A stretch of DNA of 64,000 nt. Origin: Auanema rhodensis (taxonomy: Eukaryota > Nematoda > Chromadorea > Rhabditida > Rhabditidae). The first letter of the stretch is position 1; each line of letters begins with the position of its first letter. The notes beneath the pieces are model-generated. The model ran no database searches. It was given only the letters and a program-made list of their open reading frames with translations, and was not told the origin of the DNA. Positions 10,578 through 25,308 of the stretch are shown here, piece after piece. The position numbers were made by a program, and so were the translations under genes. The DNA lies in NCBI GenBank assembly GCA_964057225.1, contig OZ059896.1, positions 2,294,001 through 2,358,000 of the forward strand, written 5' to 3'.

Positions 10578-13500
10578 TTGAAAAATGATGCATTAGTGTA
10601 TGTTGAGTTTCCATGTACACTCAACATTGCTTCCAAAAACATTTTGACAAACATTTTCCCGAAAAATTTCAGAATAAATTTACAAAAAGTAGATGTTTTT
10701 AGATTCCTTTTTTCAAGACAAAGACGATGGACATTGTCATTCAACAAAAAAATTAATTCTTCACGGTGAAAATCGAGGATATAAGTGTGAACCTATATCA
10801 GTTGATATCTCGGTTCATTTTTAAGCTAGCGCAAATCTGATAACACAGATCGACGCAGCTTAAAAATCCGCATCGAATGTACTATACTACATTAAGAAAC
10901 GCTCAATACAAAAATTAGTTATGATTGTTTGAAAAATGATGCATTAGTGTATGTTGAGTTTCCATGTACACTCAACATTGCTTCCAAAAACATTTTGACA
11001 AACATTTTCCCGAAAAATTTCAGAATAAATTTACAAAAAGTAGATGTTTTTAGATTCCTTTTTTCAAGACAAAGACGATGGACATTGTTATTCAACGAAA
11101 AAATTAATTCTTCACGGTGAAAATCGAGGATATAAGTGTGAACCTATATCAGTTGATATCTCGGTGCATTTTCAAGCTAGCGCAAATCTGATAACACAGA
11201 TCGACGCAGCTTAAAAATCCGCATCGAATGCACTATACTACATGGAGAAACGCTCAATACAAAAATTAGTTATGATCGTTTGAAAAATGATGCATTAGTG
11301 TATGTTGAGTTTCCATGTACACTCAACATTGCTTCCAAAAACATTTTGACAAAAATTTTCCCGAAAAATTTCAAAATAATTTCACAAAAAGTAGATGTTT
11401 TTAGATTCCTTTTTTCAAGACAAAGACGATGGACATTGTTATTCAACAAAAAAATTAATTCTTCAGGGTGAAAATCGAGGATATAAGTGTGAACTTATAT
11501 CAGTTGATATCTCGGTGCATTTTTAAGCTAGCGCAAATCTGATAACACAGATCGACGCAGCTTAAAAATCCACATCGAATGCACTATACTACATTGGAAA
11601 ACACTCAATACAAAAATTAGTTATGATCGTTTGAAAAATGATGCATTAGTGTATGTTGAGTTTCCATGTACACTCAACATTGCTTCCAAAAACATTTTGA
11701 CAAAAATTTTCCCGAAAAATTTCAAAATAATTTCACAAAAAGTAGATGTTTTTAGATTCCTTTTTTCAAGACAAAAACGATGGACATTGTTATTCAACAA
11801 AAAAATTAATTCTTCAGGGTGAAAATCGAGGATATAAGTGTGAACTTATATCAGTTGATATCTCGGTGCATTTTTAAGCTAGCGCAAATCTGATAACACA
11901 GATTGACGCAGCTTAAAAATCCACATCGAATGCACTATACTACATTGGGAAACACTCAATACAAAAATTAGTTATGATCGTTTGAAAAATGATGCATTAG
12001 TGTATGTTGAGTTTCCATGTACACTCAACAATGCTTCCAAAAACATTTTGACAAAAATTTTCCCGAAAAATTTCAAAATAATTTCACAAAAAGTAGATGT
12101 TTTTAGATTCCTTTTTTCAAGACAAAGACGATGGACAATGTTATTCAACGAAAAAATTAAATCTTCAGGGTGAAAATCGAGGATATAAGTGTGAACCTAT
12201 ATCAGTTGATATCTCGGTTCATTTTTAAGCTAGCGCAAATCTGATAACACAGATCGACGCAGCTTAAAAATCCGCATCGAATGCACTATACTACATTGGG
12301 AAACACTCAATACAAAAATTAGTTATGATCGTTTGAAAAATGATGCATTAGTGTATGTTGAGTTTCCATGTACACTCAACATTGCTTCCAAAAACATTTT
12401 GACAAAAATTTTCCCGAAAAATTTCAAAATAATTTCACAAAAAGTAGATGTTTTTAGATTCCTTTTTTCAAGACAAAGACGATGGACATTGTTATTCAAC
12501 AAAAAAATTAATTCTTCAGGGTGAAAATCGAGGATATAAGTGTGAACTTATATCAGTTGATATCTCGGTGCATTTTTAAGCTAGCGCAAATCTGATAACA
12601 CAGATCGACGCAGCTTAAAAATCCGCATCGAATGTACTATACTACATTAAGAAACGCTCAATACAAAAATTAGTTATGATTGTTTGAAAAATGATGCATT
12701 AGTGTATGTTGAGTTTCCATGTACACTCAACATTGCTTCCAAAAACATTTTGACAAACATTTTCCCGAAAAATTTCAGAATAAATTTACAAAAAGTAGAT
12801 GTTTTTAGATTCCTTTTTTCAAGACAAAGACGATGGACATTGTCATTCAACAAAAAAATTAATTCTTCACGGTGAAAATCGAGGATATAAGTGTGAACCT
12901 ATATCAGTTGATATCTCGGTTCATTTTTAAGCTAGCGCAAATCTGATAACACAGATCGACGCAGCTTAAAAATCCGCATCGAATGCACTATACTACATGG
13001 AGAAACGCTCAATACAAAAATTAGTTATGATCGTTTGAAAAATGATGCATTAGTGTATGTTGAGTTTCCATGTACACTCAACATTGCTTCCAAAAACATT
13101 TTGACAAACATTTTCCCGAAAAATTTCAGAATAAATTTACAAAAAGTAGATGTTTTTAGATTCCTTTTTTCAAGACAAAGACGATGGACATTGTTATTCA
13201 ACGAAAAAATTAATTCTTCACGGTGAAAATCGAGGATATAAGTGTGAACCTATATCAGTTGATATCTCGGTGCATTTTCAAGCTAGCGCAAATCTGATAA
13301 CACAGATCGACGCAGCTTAAAAATCCGCATCGAATGCACTATACTACATGGAGAAACGCTCAATACAAAAATTAGTTATGATCGTTTGAAAAATGATGCA
13401 TTAGTGTATGTTGAGTTTCCATGTACACTCAACATTGCTTCCAAAAACATTTTGACAAAAATTTTCCCGAAAAATTTCAAAATAATTTCACAAAAAGTAG

Positions 13501-14087
13501 ATGTTTTTAGATTCCTTTTTTCAAGACAAAGACGATGGACATTGTTATTCAACAAAAAAATTAATTCTTCAGGGTGAAAATCGAGGATATAAGTGTGAAC
13601 TTATATCAGTTGATATCTCGGTGCATTTTTAAGCTAGCGCAAATCTGATAACACAGATCGACGCAGCTTAAAAATCCACATCGAATGCACTATACTACAT
13701 TGGAAAACACTCAATACAAAAATTAGTTATGATCGTTTGAAAAATGATGCATTAGTGTATGTTGAGTTTCCATGTACACTCAACATTGCTTCCAAAAACA
13801 TTTTGACAAAAATTTTCCCGAAAAATTTCAAAATAATTTCACAAAAAGTAGATGTTTTTAGATTCCTTTTTTCAAGACAAAGACGATGGACATTGTTATT
13901 CAACAAAAAAATTAATTCTTCAGGGTGAAAATCGAGGATATAAGTGTGAACTTATATCAGTTGATATCTCGGTGCATTTTTAAGCTAGCGCAAATCTGAT
14001 AACACAGATTGACGCAGCTTAAAAATCCACATCGAATGCACTATACTACATTGGGAAACACTCAATACAAAAATTAGTTATGATCGT
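10578..14087 (+). repeat. Hexameric higher-order repeat, first occurrence (2106 bp unit)
   Basis: The order at 10578, 10929, 11280, 11631, 11982 and 12333 restarts at 12684, 13035, 13386 and 13737. The first type has CAGAATAAATTTAC with ATTGTCATTCAAC, the second has CAGAATAAATTTAC with TTCAACGAAAAA, and the third and fourth have TCTTCAGGGTG with GAACTTATATC. CATTGGAAAACACTC and the rare CAGATTGACGC tail flank the fourth. After four types of the second round the order changes. The first monomer keeps a CTAGATGGAG head from the preceding tetramer, so the HOR junction lies inside it. Confidence 0.85.
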
Positions 14088-17000
14088 TTGAAAAATGATG
14101 CATTAGTGTATGTTGAGTTTCCATGTACACTCAACAATGCTTCCAAAAACATTTTGACAAAAATTTTCCCGAAAAATTTCAAAATAATTTCACAAAAAGT
14201 AGATGTTTTTAGATTCCTTTTTTCAAGACAAAGACGATGGACATTGTTATTCAACAAAAAAATTAATTCTTCACGGTGAAAATCGAGGATATAAGTGTGA
14301 ACCTATATCAGTTGATATCTCGGTGCATTTTTAAGCTAGCGCAAATCTGATAACACAGATCGACGCAGCTTAAAAATCCGCATCGAATGCACTATACTAC
14401 ATGGAAAAACGCTCAATACAAAAATTAGTTATGATCGTTTGAAAAATGATGCATTAGTGTATGTTGAGTTTCCATGTACACTCAACAATGCTTCCAAAAA
14501 CATTTTGACAAAAATTTTCCCGAAAAATTTCAAAATAATTTCACAAAAAGTAGATGTTCTTAGATTCCTTTTTTCAAGACAAAGACGATGGACAATGTTA
14601 TTCAACGAAAAAATTAAATCTTCAGGGTGAAAATCGAGGATATAAGTGTGAACCTATATCAGTTGATATCTCGGTGCATTTTCAAGCTAGCGCAAATCTG
14701 ATAACACAGATCGACGCAGCTTAAAAATCCGCATCGAATGCACTATACTACATGGAGAAACGCTCAATACAAAAATTAGTTATGATCGTTTGAAAAATGA
14801 TGCATTAGTGTATGTTGAGTTTCCATGTACACTCAACATTGCTTCCAAAAACATTTTGACAAAAATTTTCCCGAAAAATTTCAAAATAATTTCACAAAAA
14901 GTAGATGTTTTTAGATTCCTTTTTTCAAGACAAAGACGATGGACATTGTTATTCAACAAAAAAATTAATTCTTCAGGGTGAAAATCGAGGATATAAGTGT
15001 GAACTTATATCAGTTGATATCTCGGTGCATTTTTAAGCTAGCGCAAATCTGATAACACAGATTGACGCAGCTTAAAAATCCACATCGAATGCACTATACT
15101 ACATTGGGAAACACTCAATACAAAAATTAGTTATGATCGTTTGAAAAATGATGCATTAGTGTATGTTGAGTTTCCATGTACACTCAACAATGCTTCCAAA
15201 AACATTTTGACAAAAATTTTCCCGAAAAATTTCAAAATAATTTCACAAAAAGTAGATGTTTTTAGATTCCTTTTTTCAAGACAAAGACGATGGACATTGT
15301 TATTCAACAAAAAAATTAATTCTTCACGGTGAAAATCGAGGATATAAGTGTGAACCTATATCAGTTGATATCTCGGTGCATTTTTAAGCTAGCGCAAATC
15401 TGATAACACAGATCGACGCAGCTTAAAAATCCGCATCGAATGCACTATACTACATGGAGAAACGCTCAATACAAAAATTAGTTATGATCGTTTGAAAAAT
15501 GATGCATTAGTGTATGTTGAGTTTCCATGTACACTCAACATTGCTTCCAAAAACATTTTGACAAAAATTTTCCCGAAAAATTTCAAAATAATTTCACAAA
15601 AAGTAGATGTTTTTAGATTCCTTTTTTCAAGACAAAGACGATGGACATTGTTATTCAACAAAAAAATTTATTCTTCAGGGTGAAAATCGAGGATATAAGT
15701 GTGAACTTATATCAGTTGATATCTCGGTGCATTTTCAAGCTAGCGCAAATCTGATAACACAGATCGACGCAGCTTAAAAATCCGCATCGAATGCACTATA
15801 CTACATGGAGAAACGCTCAATACAAAAATTAGTTATGATCGTTTGAAAAATGATGCATTAGTGTATGTTGAGTTTCCATGTACACTCAACATTGCTTCCA
15901 AAAACATTTTGACAAAAATTTTCCCGAAAAATTTCAAAATAATTTCACAAAAAGTAGATGTTTTTAGATTCCTTTTTTCAAGACAAAGACGATGGACATT
16001 GTTATTCAACAAAAAAATTAATTCTTCAGGGTGAAAATCGAGGATATAAGTGTGAACTTATATCAGTTGATATCTCGGTGCATTTTTAAGCTAGCGCAAA
16101 TCTGATAACACAGATCGACGCAGCTTAAAAATCCGCATCGAATGCATTATACTACATGGAGAAACGCTCATCACAAAAATTAGTTATGATCGTTTGAAAA
16201 ATGATGCATTAGTGTATGTTGAGTTTCCATGTACACTCAACATTGCTTCCAAAAACATTTTGACAAAAATTTTCCCGAAAAATTTCAAAATAATTTCACA
16301 AAAAGTAGATGTTCTTAGATTCCTTTTTTCAAGACAAAGACGATGGACAATGTTATTCAACGAAAAAATTAAATCTTCAGGGTGAAAATCGAGGATATAA
16401 GTGTGAACTTATATCAGTTGATATCTCGGTGCATTTTTAAGCTAGCGCAAATCTGATAACACAGATCGACGCAGCTTAAAAATCCGCATCGAATGCATTA
16501 TACTACATGGAGAAACGCTCATCACAAAAATTAGTTATGATCGTTTGAAAAATGATGCATTAGTGTATGTTGAGTTTCCATGTACACTCAACATTGCTTC
16601 CAAAAACATTTTGACAAAAATTTTCCCGAAAAATTTCAAAATAATTTCACAAAAAGTAGATGTTTTTAGATTCCTTTTTTCAAGACAAAGACGATGGACA
16701 TTGTTATTCAACAAAAAAATTAATTCTTCAGGGTGAAAATCGAGGATATAAGTGTGAACTTATATCAGTTGATATCTCGGTGCATTTTTAAGCTAGCGCA
16801 AATCTGATAACACAGATCGACGCAGCTTAAAAATCCGCATCGAATGCATTATACTACATGGAGAAACGCTCATCACAAAAATTAGTTATGATCGTTTGAA
16901 AAATGATGCATTAGTGTATGTTGAGTTTCCATGTACACTCAACAATGCTTCCAAAAACATTTTGACAAAAATTTTCCCGAAAAATTTCAAAATAATTTCA

Positions 17001-17948
17001 CAAAAAGTAGATGTTCTTAGATTCCTTTTTTCAAGACAAAGACGATGGACAATGTTATTCAACGAAAAAATTAAATCTTCAGGGTGAAAATCGAGGATAT
17101 AAGTGTGAACCTATATCAGTTGATATCTCGGTGCATTTTCAAGCTAGCGCAAATCTGATAACACAGATCGACGCAGCTTAAAAATCCGCATCGAATGCAC
17201 TATACTACATGGAGAAACGCTCAATACAAAAATTAGTTATGATCGTTTGAAAAATGATGCATTAGTGTATGTTGAGTTTCCATGTACACTCAACATTGCT
17301 TCCAAAAACATTTTGACAAAAATTTTCCCGAAAAATTTCAAAATAATTTCACAAAAAGTAGATGTTTTTAGATTCCTTTTTTCAAGACAAAGACGATGGA
17401 CATTGTTATTCAACAAAAAAATTTATTCTTCAGGGTGAAAATCGAGGATATAAGTGTGAACTTATATCAGTTGATATCTCGATGCATTTTCAAGCTAGCG
17501 CAAATCTGATAACACAGATCGACGCAGCTTAAAAATCCGCATCGAATGCACTATACTACATGGAGAAACGCTCAATACAAAAATTAGTTATGATCGTTTG
17601 AAAAATGATGCATTAGTGTATGTTGAGTTTCCATGTACACTCAACATTGCTTCCAAAAACATTTTGACAAAAATTTTCCCGAAAAATTTCAAAATAATTT
17701 CACAAAAAGTAGATGTTTTTAGATTCCTTTTTTCAAGACAAAGACGATGGACATTGTTATTCAACAAAAAAATTAATTCTTCAGGGTGAAAATCGAGGAT
17801 ATAAGTGTGAACTTATATCAGTTGATATCTCGGTGCATTTTTAAGCTAGCGCAAATCTGATAACACAGATCGACGCAGCTTAAAAATCCGCATCGAATGT
17901 ACTATACTACATTAAGAAACGCTCAATACAAAAATTAGTTATGATTGT
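14088..17948 (+). repeat. Irregular block-A stretch with a five-monomer duplication
   Basis: These eleven monomers do not follow the neighbouring hexamer order. The pair at 15492 and 15843 recurs at 17247 and 17598, a shift of 1755 bp (five monomers), marked by AAAAAAATTTATTCTTC instead of AATTAATTC. Three adjacent monomers (anchors 16194, 16545 and 16896) have the head GCATTATACTACATGG followed by GCTCATCAC, otherwise typical of block B. Confidence 0.78.
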
Positions 17949-20900
17949 TTGAAAAATGATGCATTAGTGTATGTTGAGTTTCCATGTACACTCAACATTG
18001 CTTCCAAAAACATTTTGACAAACATTTTCCCGAAAAATTTCAGAATAAATTTACAAAAAGTAGATGTTTTTAGATTCCTTTTTTCAAGACAAAGACGATG
18101 GACATTGTCATTCAACAAAAAAATTAATTCTTCACGGTGAAAATCGAGGATATAAGTGTGAACCTATATCAGTTGATATCTCGGTTCATTTTTAAGCTAG
18201 CGCAAATCTGATAACACAGATCGACGCAGCTTAAAAATCCGCATCGAATGCACTATACTACATGGAGAAACGCTCAATACAAAAATTAGTTATGATCGTT
18301 TGAAAAATGATGCATTAGTGTATGTTGAGTTTCCATGTACACTCAACATTGCTTCCAAAAACATTTTGACAAACATTTTCCCGAAAAATTTCAGAATAAA
18401 TTTACAAAAAGTAGATGTTTTTAGATTCCTTTTTTCAAGACAAAGACGATGGACATTGTTATTCAACGAAAAAATTAATTCTTCACGGTGAAAATCGAGG
18501 ATATAAGTGTGAACCTATATCAGTTGATATCTCGGTGCATTTTCAAGCTAGCGCAAATCTGATAACACAGATCGACGCAGCTTAAAAATCCGCATCGAAT
18601 GCACTATACTACATGGAGAAACGCTCAATACAAAAATTAGTTATGATCGTTTGAAAAATGATGCATTAGTGTATGTTGAGTTTCCATGTACACTCAACAT
18701 TGCTTCCAAAAACATTTTGACAAAAATTTTCCCGAAAAATTTCAAAATAATTTCACAAAAAGTAGATGTTTTTAGATTCCTTTTTTCAAGACAAAGACGA
18801 TGGACATTGTTATTCAACAAAAAAATTAATTCTTCAGGGTGAAAATCGAGGATATAAGTGTGAACTTATATCAGTTGATATCTCGGTGCATTTTTAAGCT
18901 AGCGCAAATCTGATAACACAGATCGACGCAGCTCAAAAATCCACATCGAATGCACTATACTACATTGGAAAACACTCAATACAAAAATTAGTTATGATCG
19001 TTTGAAAAATGATGCATTAGTGTATGTTGAGTTTCCATGTACACTCAACATTGCTTCCAAAAACATTTTGACAAAACTTTTCCCGAAAAATTTCAAAATA
19101 ATTTCACAAAAAGTAGATGTTTTTAGATTCCTTTTTTCAAGACAAAGACGATGGACATTGTTATTCAACAAAAAAATTAATTCTTCACGGTGAAAATCGA
19201 GGATATAAGTGTGAACCTATATCAGTTGATATCTCGGTGCATTTTTAAGCTAGCGCAAATCTGATAACACAGATCGACGCAGCTTAAAAATCCGCATCGA
19301 ATGCACTATACTACATGGAGAAACGCTCAATACAAAAATTAGTTATGATCGTTTGAAAAATGATGCATTAGTGTATGTTGAGTTTCCATGTACACTCAAC
19401 AATGCTTCCAAAAACATTTTGACAAAAATTTTCCCGAAAAATTTCAAAATAATTTCACAAAAAGTAGATGTTCTTAGATTCCTTTTTTCAAGACAAAGAC
19501 GATGGACAATGTTATTCAACGAAAAAATTAAATCTTCAGGGTGAAAATCGAGGATATAAGTGTGAACCTATATCAGTTGATATCTCGGTTCATTTTTAAG
19601 CTAGCGCAAATCTGATAACACAGATCGACGCAGCTTAAAAATCCGCATCGAATGCACTATACTACATTGGGAAACACTCAATACAAAAATTAGTTATGAT
19701 CGTTTGAAAAATGATGCATTAGTGTATGTTGAGTTTCCATGTACACTCAACATTGCTTCCAAAAACATTTTGACAAAAATTTTCCCGAAAAATTTCAAAA
19801 TAATTTCACAAAAAGTAGATGTTTTTAGATTCCTTTTTTCAAGACAAAGACGATGGACATTGTTATTCAACAAAAAAATTAATTCTTCAGGGTGAAAATC
19901 GAGGATATAAGTGTGAACTTATATCAGTTGATATCTCGGTGCATTTTTAAGCTAGCGCAAATCTGATAACACAGATCGACGCAGCTTAAAAATCCGCATC
20001 GAATGTACTATACTACATTAAGAAACGCTCAATACAAAAATTAGTTATGATTGTTTGAAAAATGATGCATTAGTGTATGTTGAGTTTCCATGTACACTCA
20101 ACATTGCTTCCAAAAACATTTTGACAAACATTTTCCCGAAAAATTTCAGAATAAATTTACAAAAAGTAGATGTTTTTAGATTCCTTTTTTCAAGACAAAG
20201 ACGATGGACATTGTCATTCAACAAAAAAATTAATTCTTCACGGTGAAAATCGAGGATATAAGTGTGAACCTATATCAGTTGATATCTCGGTTCATTTTTA
20301 AGCTAGCGCAAATCTGATAACACAGATCGACGCAGCTTAAAAATCCGCATCGAATGCACTATACTACATGGAGAAACGCTCAATACAAAAATTAGTTATG
20401 ATCGTTTGAAAAATGATGCATTAGTGTATGTTGAGTTTCCATGTACACTCAACATTGCTTCCAAAAACATTTTGACAAACATTTTCCCGAAAAATTTCAG
20501 AATAAATTTACAAAAAGTAGATGTTTTTAGATTCCTTTTTTCAAGACAAAGACGATGGACATTGTTATTCAACGAAAAAATTAATTCTTCACGGTGAAAA
20601 TCGAGGATATAAGTGTGAACCTATATCAGTTGATATCTCGGTGCATTTTCAAGCTAGCGCAAATCTGATAACACAGATCGACGCAGCTTAAAAATCCGCA
20701 TCGAATGCACTATACTACATGGAGAAACGCTCAATACAAAAATTAGTTATGATCGTTTGAAAAATGATGCATTAGTGTATGTTGAGTTTCCATGTACACT
20801 CAACATTGCTTCCAAAAACATTTTGACAAAAATTTTCCCGAAAAATTTCAAAATAATTTCACAAAAAGTAGATGTTTTTAGATTCCTTTTTTCAAGACAA

Positions 20901-22511
20901 AGACGATGGACATTGTTATTCAACAAAAAAATTAATTCTTCAGGGTGAAAATCGAGGATATAAGTGTGAACTTATATCAGTTGATATCTCGGTGCATTTT
21001 TAAGCTAGCGCAAATCTGATAACACAGATCGACGCAGCTTAAAAATCCACATCGAATGCACTATACTACATTGGAAAACACTCAATACAAAAATTAGTTA
21101 TGATCGTTTGAAAAATGATGCATTAGTGTATGTTGAGTTTCCATGTACACTCAACATTGCTTCCAAAAACATTTTGACAAAAATTTTCCCGAAAAATTTC
21201 AAAATAATTTCACAAAAAGTAGATGTTTTTAGATTCCTTTTTTCAAGACAAAGACGATGGACATTGTTATTCAACAAAAAAATTAATTCTTCAGGGTGAA
21301 AATCGAGGATATAAGTGTGAACTTATATCAGTTGATATCTCGGTGCATTTTTAAGCTAGCGCAAATCTGATAACACAGATTGACGCAGCTTAAAAATCCA
21401 CATCGAATGCACTATACTACATTGGGAAACACTCAATACAAAAATTAGTTATGATCGTTTGAAAAATGATGCATTAGTGTATGTTGAGTTTCCATGTACA
21501 CTCAACAATGCTTCCAAAAACATTTTGACAAAAATTTTCCCGAAAAATTTCAAAATAATTTCACAAAAAGTAGATGTTTTTAGATTCCTTTTTTCAAGAC
21601 AAAGACGATGGACATTGTTATTCAACAAAAAAATTAATTCTTCACGGTGAAAATCGAGGATATAAGTGTGAACCTATATCAGTTGATATCTCGGTGCATT
21701 TTTAAGCTAGCGCAAATATGATAACACAGATCGACGCAGCTTAAAAATCCGCATCGAATGCACTATACTACATGGAGAAACGCTCAATACAAAAATTAGT
21801 TATGATCGTTTGAAAAATGATGCATTAGTGTATGTTGAGTTTCCATGTACACTCAACAATGCTTCCAAAAACATTTTGACAAAAATTTTCCCGAAAAATT
21901 TCAAAATAATTTCACAAAAAGTAGATGTTCTTAGATTCCTTTTTTCAAGACAAAGACGATGGACAATGTTATTCAACGAAAAAATTAAATCTTCAGGGTG
22001 AAAATCGAGGATATAAGTGTGAACCTATATCAGTTGATATCTCGGTTCATTTTTAAGCTAGCGCAAATCTGATAACACAGATCGACGCAGCCTAAAAATC
22101 CGCATCGAATGCACTATACTACATTGGGAAACACTCAATACAAAAATTAGTTATGATCGTTTGAAAAATGATGCATTAGTGTATGTTGAGTTTCCATGTA
22201 CACTCAACAATGCTTCCAAAAACATTTTGACAAAAATTTTCCCGAAAAATTTCAGAATAATTTCACAAAAAGTAGATGTTTTTAGATTCCTTTTTTCAAG
22301 ACAAAGACGATGGACATTGTTATTCAACAAAAAAATTAATTCTTCAGGGTGAAAATCGAGGATATAAGTGTGAACTTATATCAGTTGATATCTCGGTGCA
22401 TTTTTAAGCTAGCGCAAATCTGATAACACAGATCGACGCAGCTTAAAAATCCGCATCGAATGTACTATACTACATTAAGAAACGCTCAATACAAAAATTA
22501 GTTATGATTGT
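17949..22511 (+). repeat. Hexameric higher-order repeat, second occurrence
   Basis: The monomer order of 10578-12683 returns at 17949, 18300, 18651, 19002, 19353 and 19704, and again from 20055. The second round has seven monomers (20055-22511) because one extra CTTCACGGTG-type monomer (21459) sits after the fourth position. A further first-type monomer at 22512 begins another round that breaks down. The two occurrences of this HOR are separated by about 3.9 kb of irregular monomers, so an existing HOR was probably moved or copied as a block. Confidence 0.85.
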
Positions 22512-23915
22512 TTGAAAAATGATGCATTAGTGTATGTTGAGTTTCCATGTACACTCAACATTGCTTCCAAAAACATTTTGACAAACATTTTCCCGAAAAA
22601 TTTCAGAATAAATTTACAAAAAGTAGATGTTTTTAGATTCCTTTTTTCAAGACAAAGACGATGGACATTGTCATTCAACAAAAAAATTAATTCTTCACGG
22701 TGAAAATCGAGAATATAAGTGTGAACCTATATCAGTTGATATCTCGGTTCATTTTTAAGCTAGCGCAAATCTGATAACACAGATCGACGCAGCTTAAAAA
22801 TCCGCATCGAATGCACTATACTACATTAAGAAACGCTCAATACAAAAATTAGTTATGATCGTTTGAAAAATGATGCATTAGTGTATGTTGAGTTTCCATG
22901 TACACTCAACAATGCTTCCAAAAACATTTTGACAAAAATTTTCCCGAAAAATTTCAAAATAATTTCACAAAAAGTAGATGTTTTTAGATTCCTTTTTTCA
23001 AGACAAAGACGATGGACAATGTTATTCAACGAAAAAATTAAATCTTCAGGGTGAAAATCGAGGATATAAGTGTGAACCTATATCAGTTGATATCTCGGTT
23101 CATTTTTAAGCTAGCGCAAATCTGATAACACAGATCGACGCAGCTTAAAAATCCGCATCGAATGTACTATACTACATTAAGAAACGCTCAATACAAAAAT
23201 TAGTTATGATTGTTTGAAAAATGATGCATTAGTGTATGTTGAGTTTCCATGTACACTCAACATTGCTTCCAAAAACATTTTGACAAACATTTTCCCGAAA
23301 AATTTCAGAATAAATTTACAAAAAGTAGATGTTTTTAGATTCCTTTTTTCAAGACAAAGACGATGGACATTGTCATTCAACAAAAAAATTAATTCTTCAC
23401 GGTGAAAATCGAGGATATAAGTGTGAACCTATATCAGTTGATATCTCGGTTCATTTTTAAGCTAGCGCAAATCTGATAAAACAGATCGACGCAGCTTAAA
23501 AATCCGCATCGAATGCACTATACTACATTAAGAAACGCTCAATACAAAAATTAGTTATGATCGTTTGAAAAATGATGCATTAGTGTATGTTGAGTTTCCA
23601 TGTACACACAACATTGCTTCCAAAAACATTTTGACAAAAATTTTCCCGAAAAATTTCAAAATAATTCTACAAAAAGTAGATGTTTTTAGATTTCTTTTTT
23701 CAAGACAAAGACGATGGACATTGTCATTCAACAAAAAAATTAATTCTTCACGGTGAAAATCGAGGATATAAGTGTGAACCTATATCAGTTGATATCTCGG
23801 TGCATTTTTAAGCTAGCGCAAATCTGATAACACAGATCGACGCAGCTTAAAAATCCGCATCGAATGTACTATACTACATTAAGAAGCGCTCAATACAAAA
23901 ATTAGTTATGATTGT

Positions 23916-24255
23916 TTGAAAAATGATGCATTAGTGTATGTTGAGTTTCCATGTACACTCAACATTGCTTCCAAAAACATTTTGACAAACATTTTCCCGA
24001 AAAATTTCAGAATAAATTTACAAAAAGTAGATGTTTTTAGATTCCTTTCTTCAAGACAAAGACGATGGACATTGTCATTCAACAAAAAAATTAATTCTTC
24101 AGGGTGAAAATCGAGGATATAAGTGTGAACTTATATCAGTTAATATCTCGGTGCATTTTTAAGCTAGCGCAAATCTGATAACACAGATCGACGCAGCTTA
24201 AAAATCCGCATCGAATGCACTATAAACGCTCAATACAAAAATTAGTTATGATCGT
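23916..24255 (+). repeat. 340-bp monomer with an 11-base deletion
   Basis: The distance to the next anchor is 340 bases. At 24224 the head reads GCACTATAAACGCTC, where the other monomers have CTACATTAAGA (11 bases) between CTATA and AACGCTC. It is the largest indel I found in the window. It removes most of the variable head but leaves the hairpin region intact. Confidence 0.92.
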
Positions 24256-24957
24256 TTGAAAAATGATGCATTAGTGTATGTTGAGTTTCCATGTACACAC
24301 AACATTGCTTCCAAAAACATTTTGACAAAAATTTTCCCGAAAAATTTCAAAATAATTTTACAAAAAGTAGATGTTTTTAGATTTCTTTTTTCAAGACAAA
24401 GACGATGGACATTGTCATTCAACAAAAAAATTAATTCTTCACGGTGAAAATCGAGGATATAAGTGTGAACCTATATCAGTTGATATCTCGGTGCATTTTT
24501 AAGCTAGCGCAAATCTGATAACACAGATCGACGCAGCTTAAAAATCCGCATCGAATGCACTATACTACATGGAGAAACGCTCAATACAAAAATTAGTTAT
24601 GATCGTTTGAAAAATGATGCATTAGTGTATGTTGAGTTTCCATGTACACTCAACATTGCTTCCAAAAACATTTTGACAAACATTTTCCCGAAAATTTTCA
24701 GAATAAATTTACAAAAAGTAGATGTTTTTAGATTCCTTTTTCCAAGACAAAGACGATGGACATTGTTATTCAACGAAAAAATTAATTCTTCACGGTGAAA
24801 ATCGAGGATATAAGTGTGAACCTATATCAGTTGATATCTCGGTGCATTTTCAAGCTAGCGCAAATCTGATAACACAGATCGACGCAGCTTAAAAATCCAC
24901 ATCGAATGCACTATACTACATGGAGAAACGCTCAATACAAAAATTAGTTATGATCGT

Positions 24958-25308
24958 TTGAAAAATGATGCATTAGTGTATGTTGAGTTTCCATGTACAC
25001 TCAACATTGCTTCCAGAAACATTTTGACAAAAATTTTCCCGAAAAATTTCAAGATAATTTCACGAAAAGTAGATGTTTTTAGATTTCTTTTTTTAAGACA
25101 AAGACGATGGACATTGTTATTCAACAAAAAAATTAAATCTTCAGGGTGAAAATCGAGGATATAAGTGTGAACCTATATCAGTTGATATCTCGGTGCATTT
25201 TCAAGCTAGCGCAAATCTGATAACACAGATCGACGCAGCTTAAAAATCCACATCGAATGCACTATACTACATGGAGAAACGCTCAATACAAAAATTAGTT
25301 ATGATCGT
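24958..25308 (+). repeat. Rare-variant monomer (CCAGAAAC / CAAGATAATTTCACG)
   Basis: This monomer carries CTTCCAGAAAC and TTTCAAGATAATTTCACGAAAAG, plus CTTTTTTTAAGAC, where nearly all others have CCAAAAAC, CAAAATAAT and TTTTTTCAAGAC. The CCAGAAAC plus CAAGATAAT pair is seen once more, at 62862 in block B, in a monomer with the B-type TTTAGC. Confidence 0.8.
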
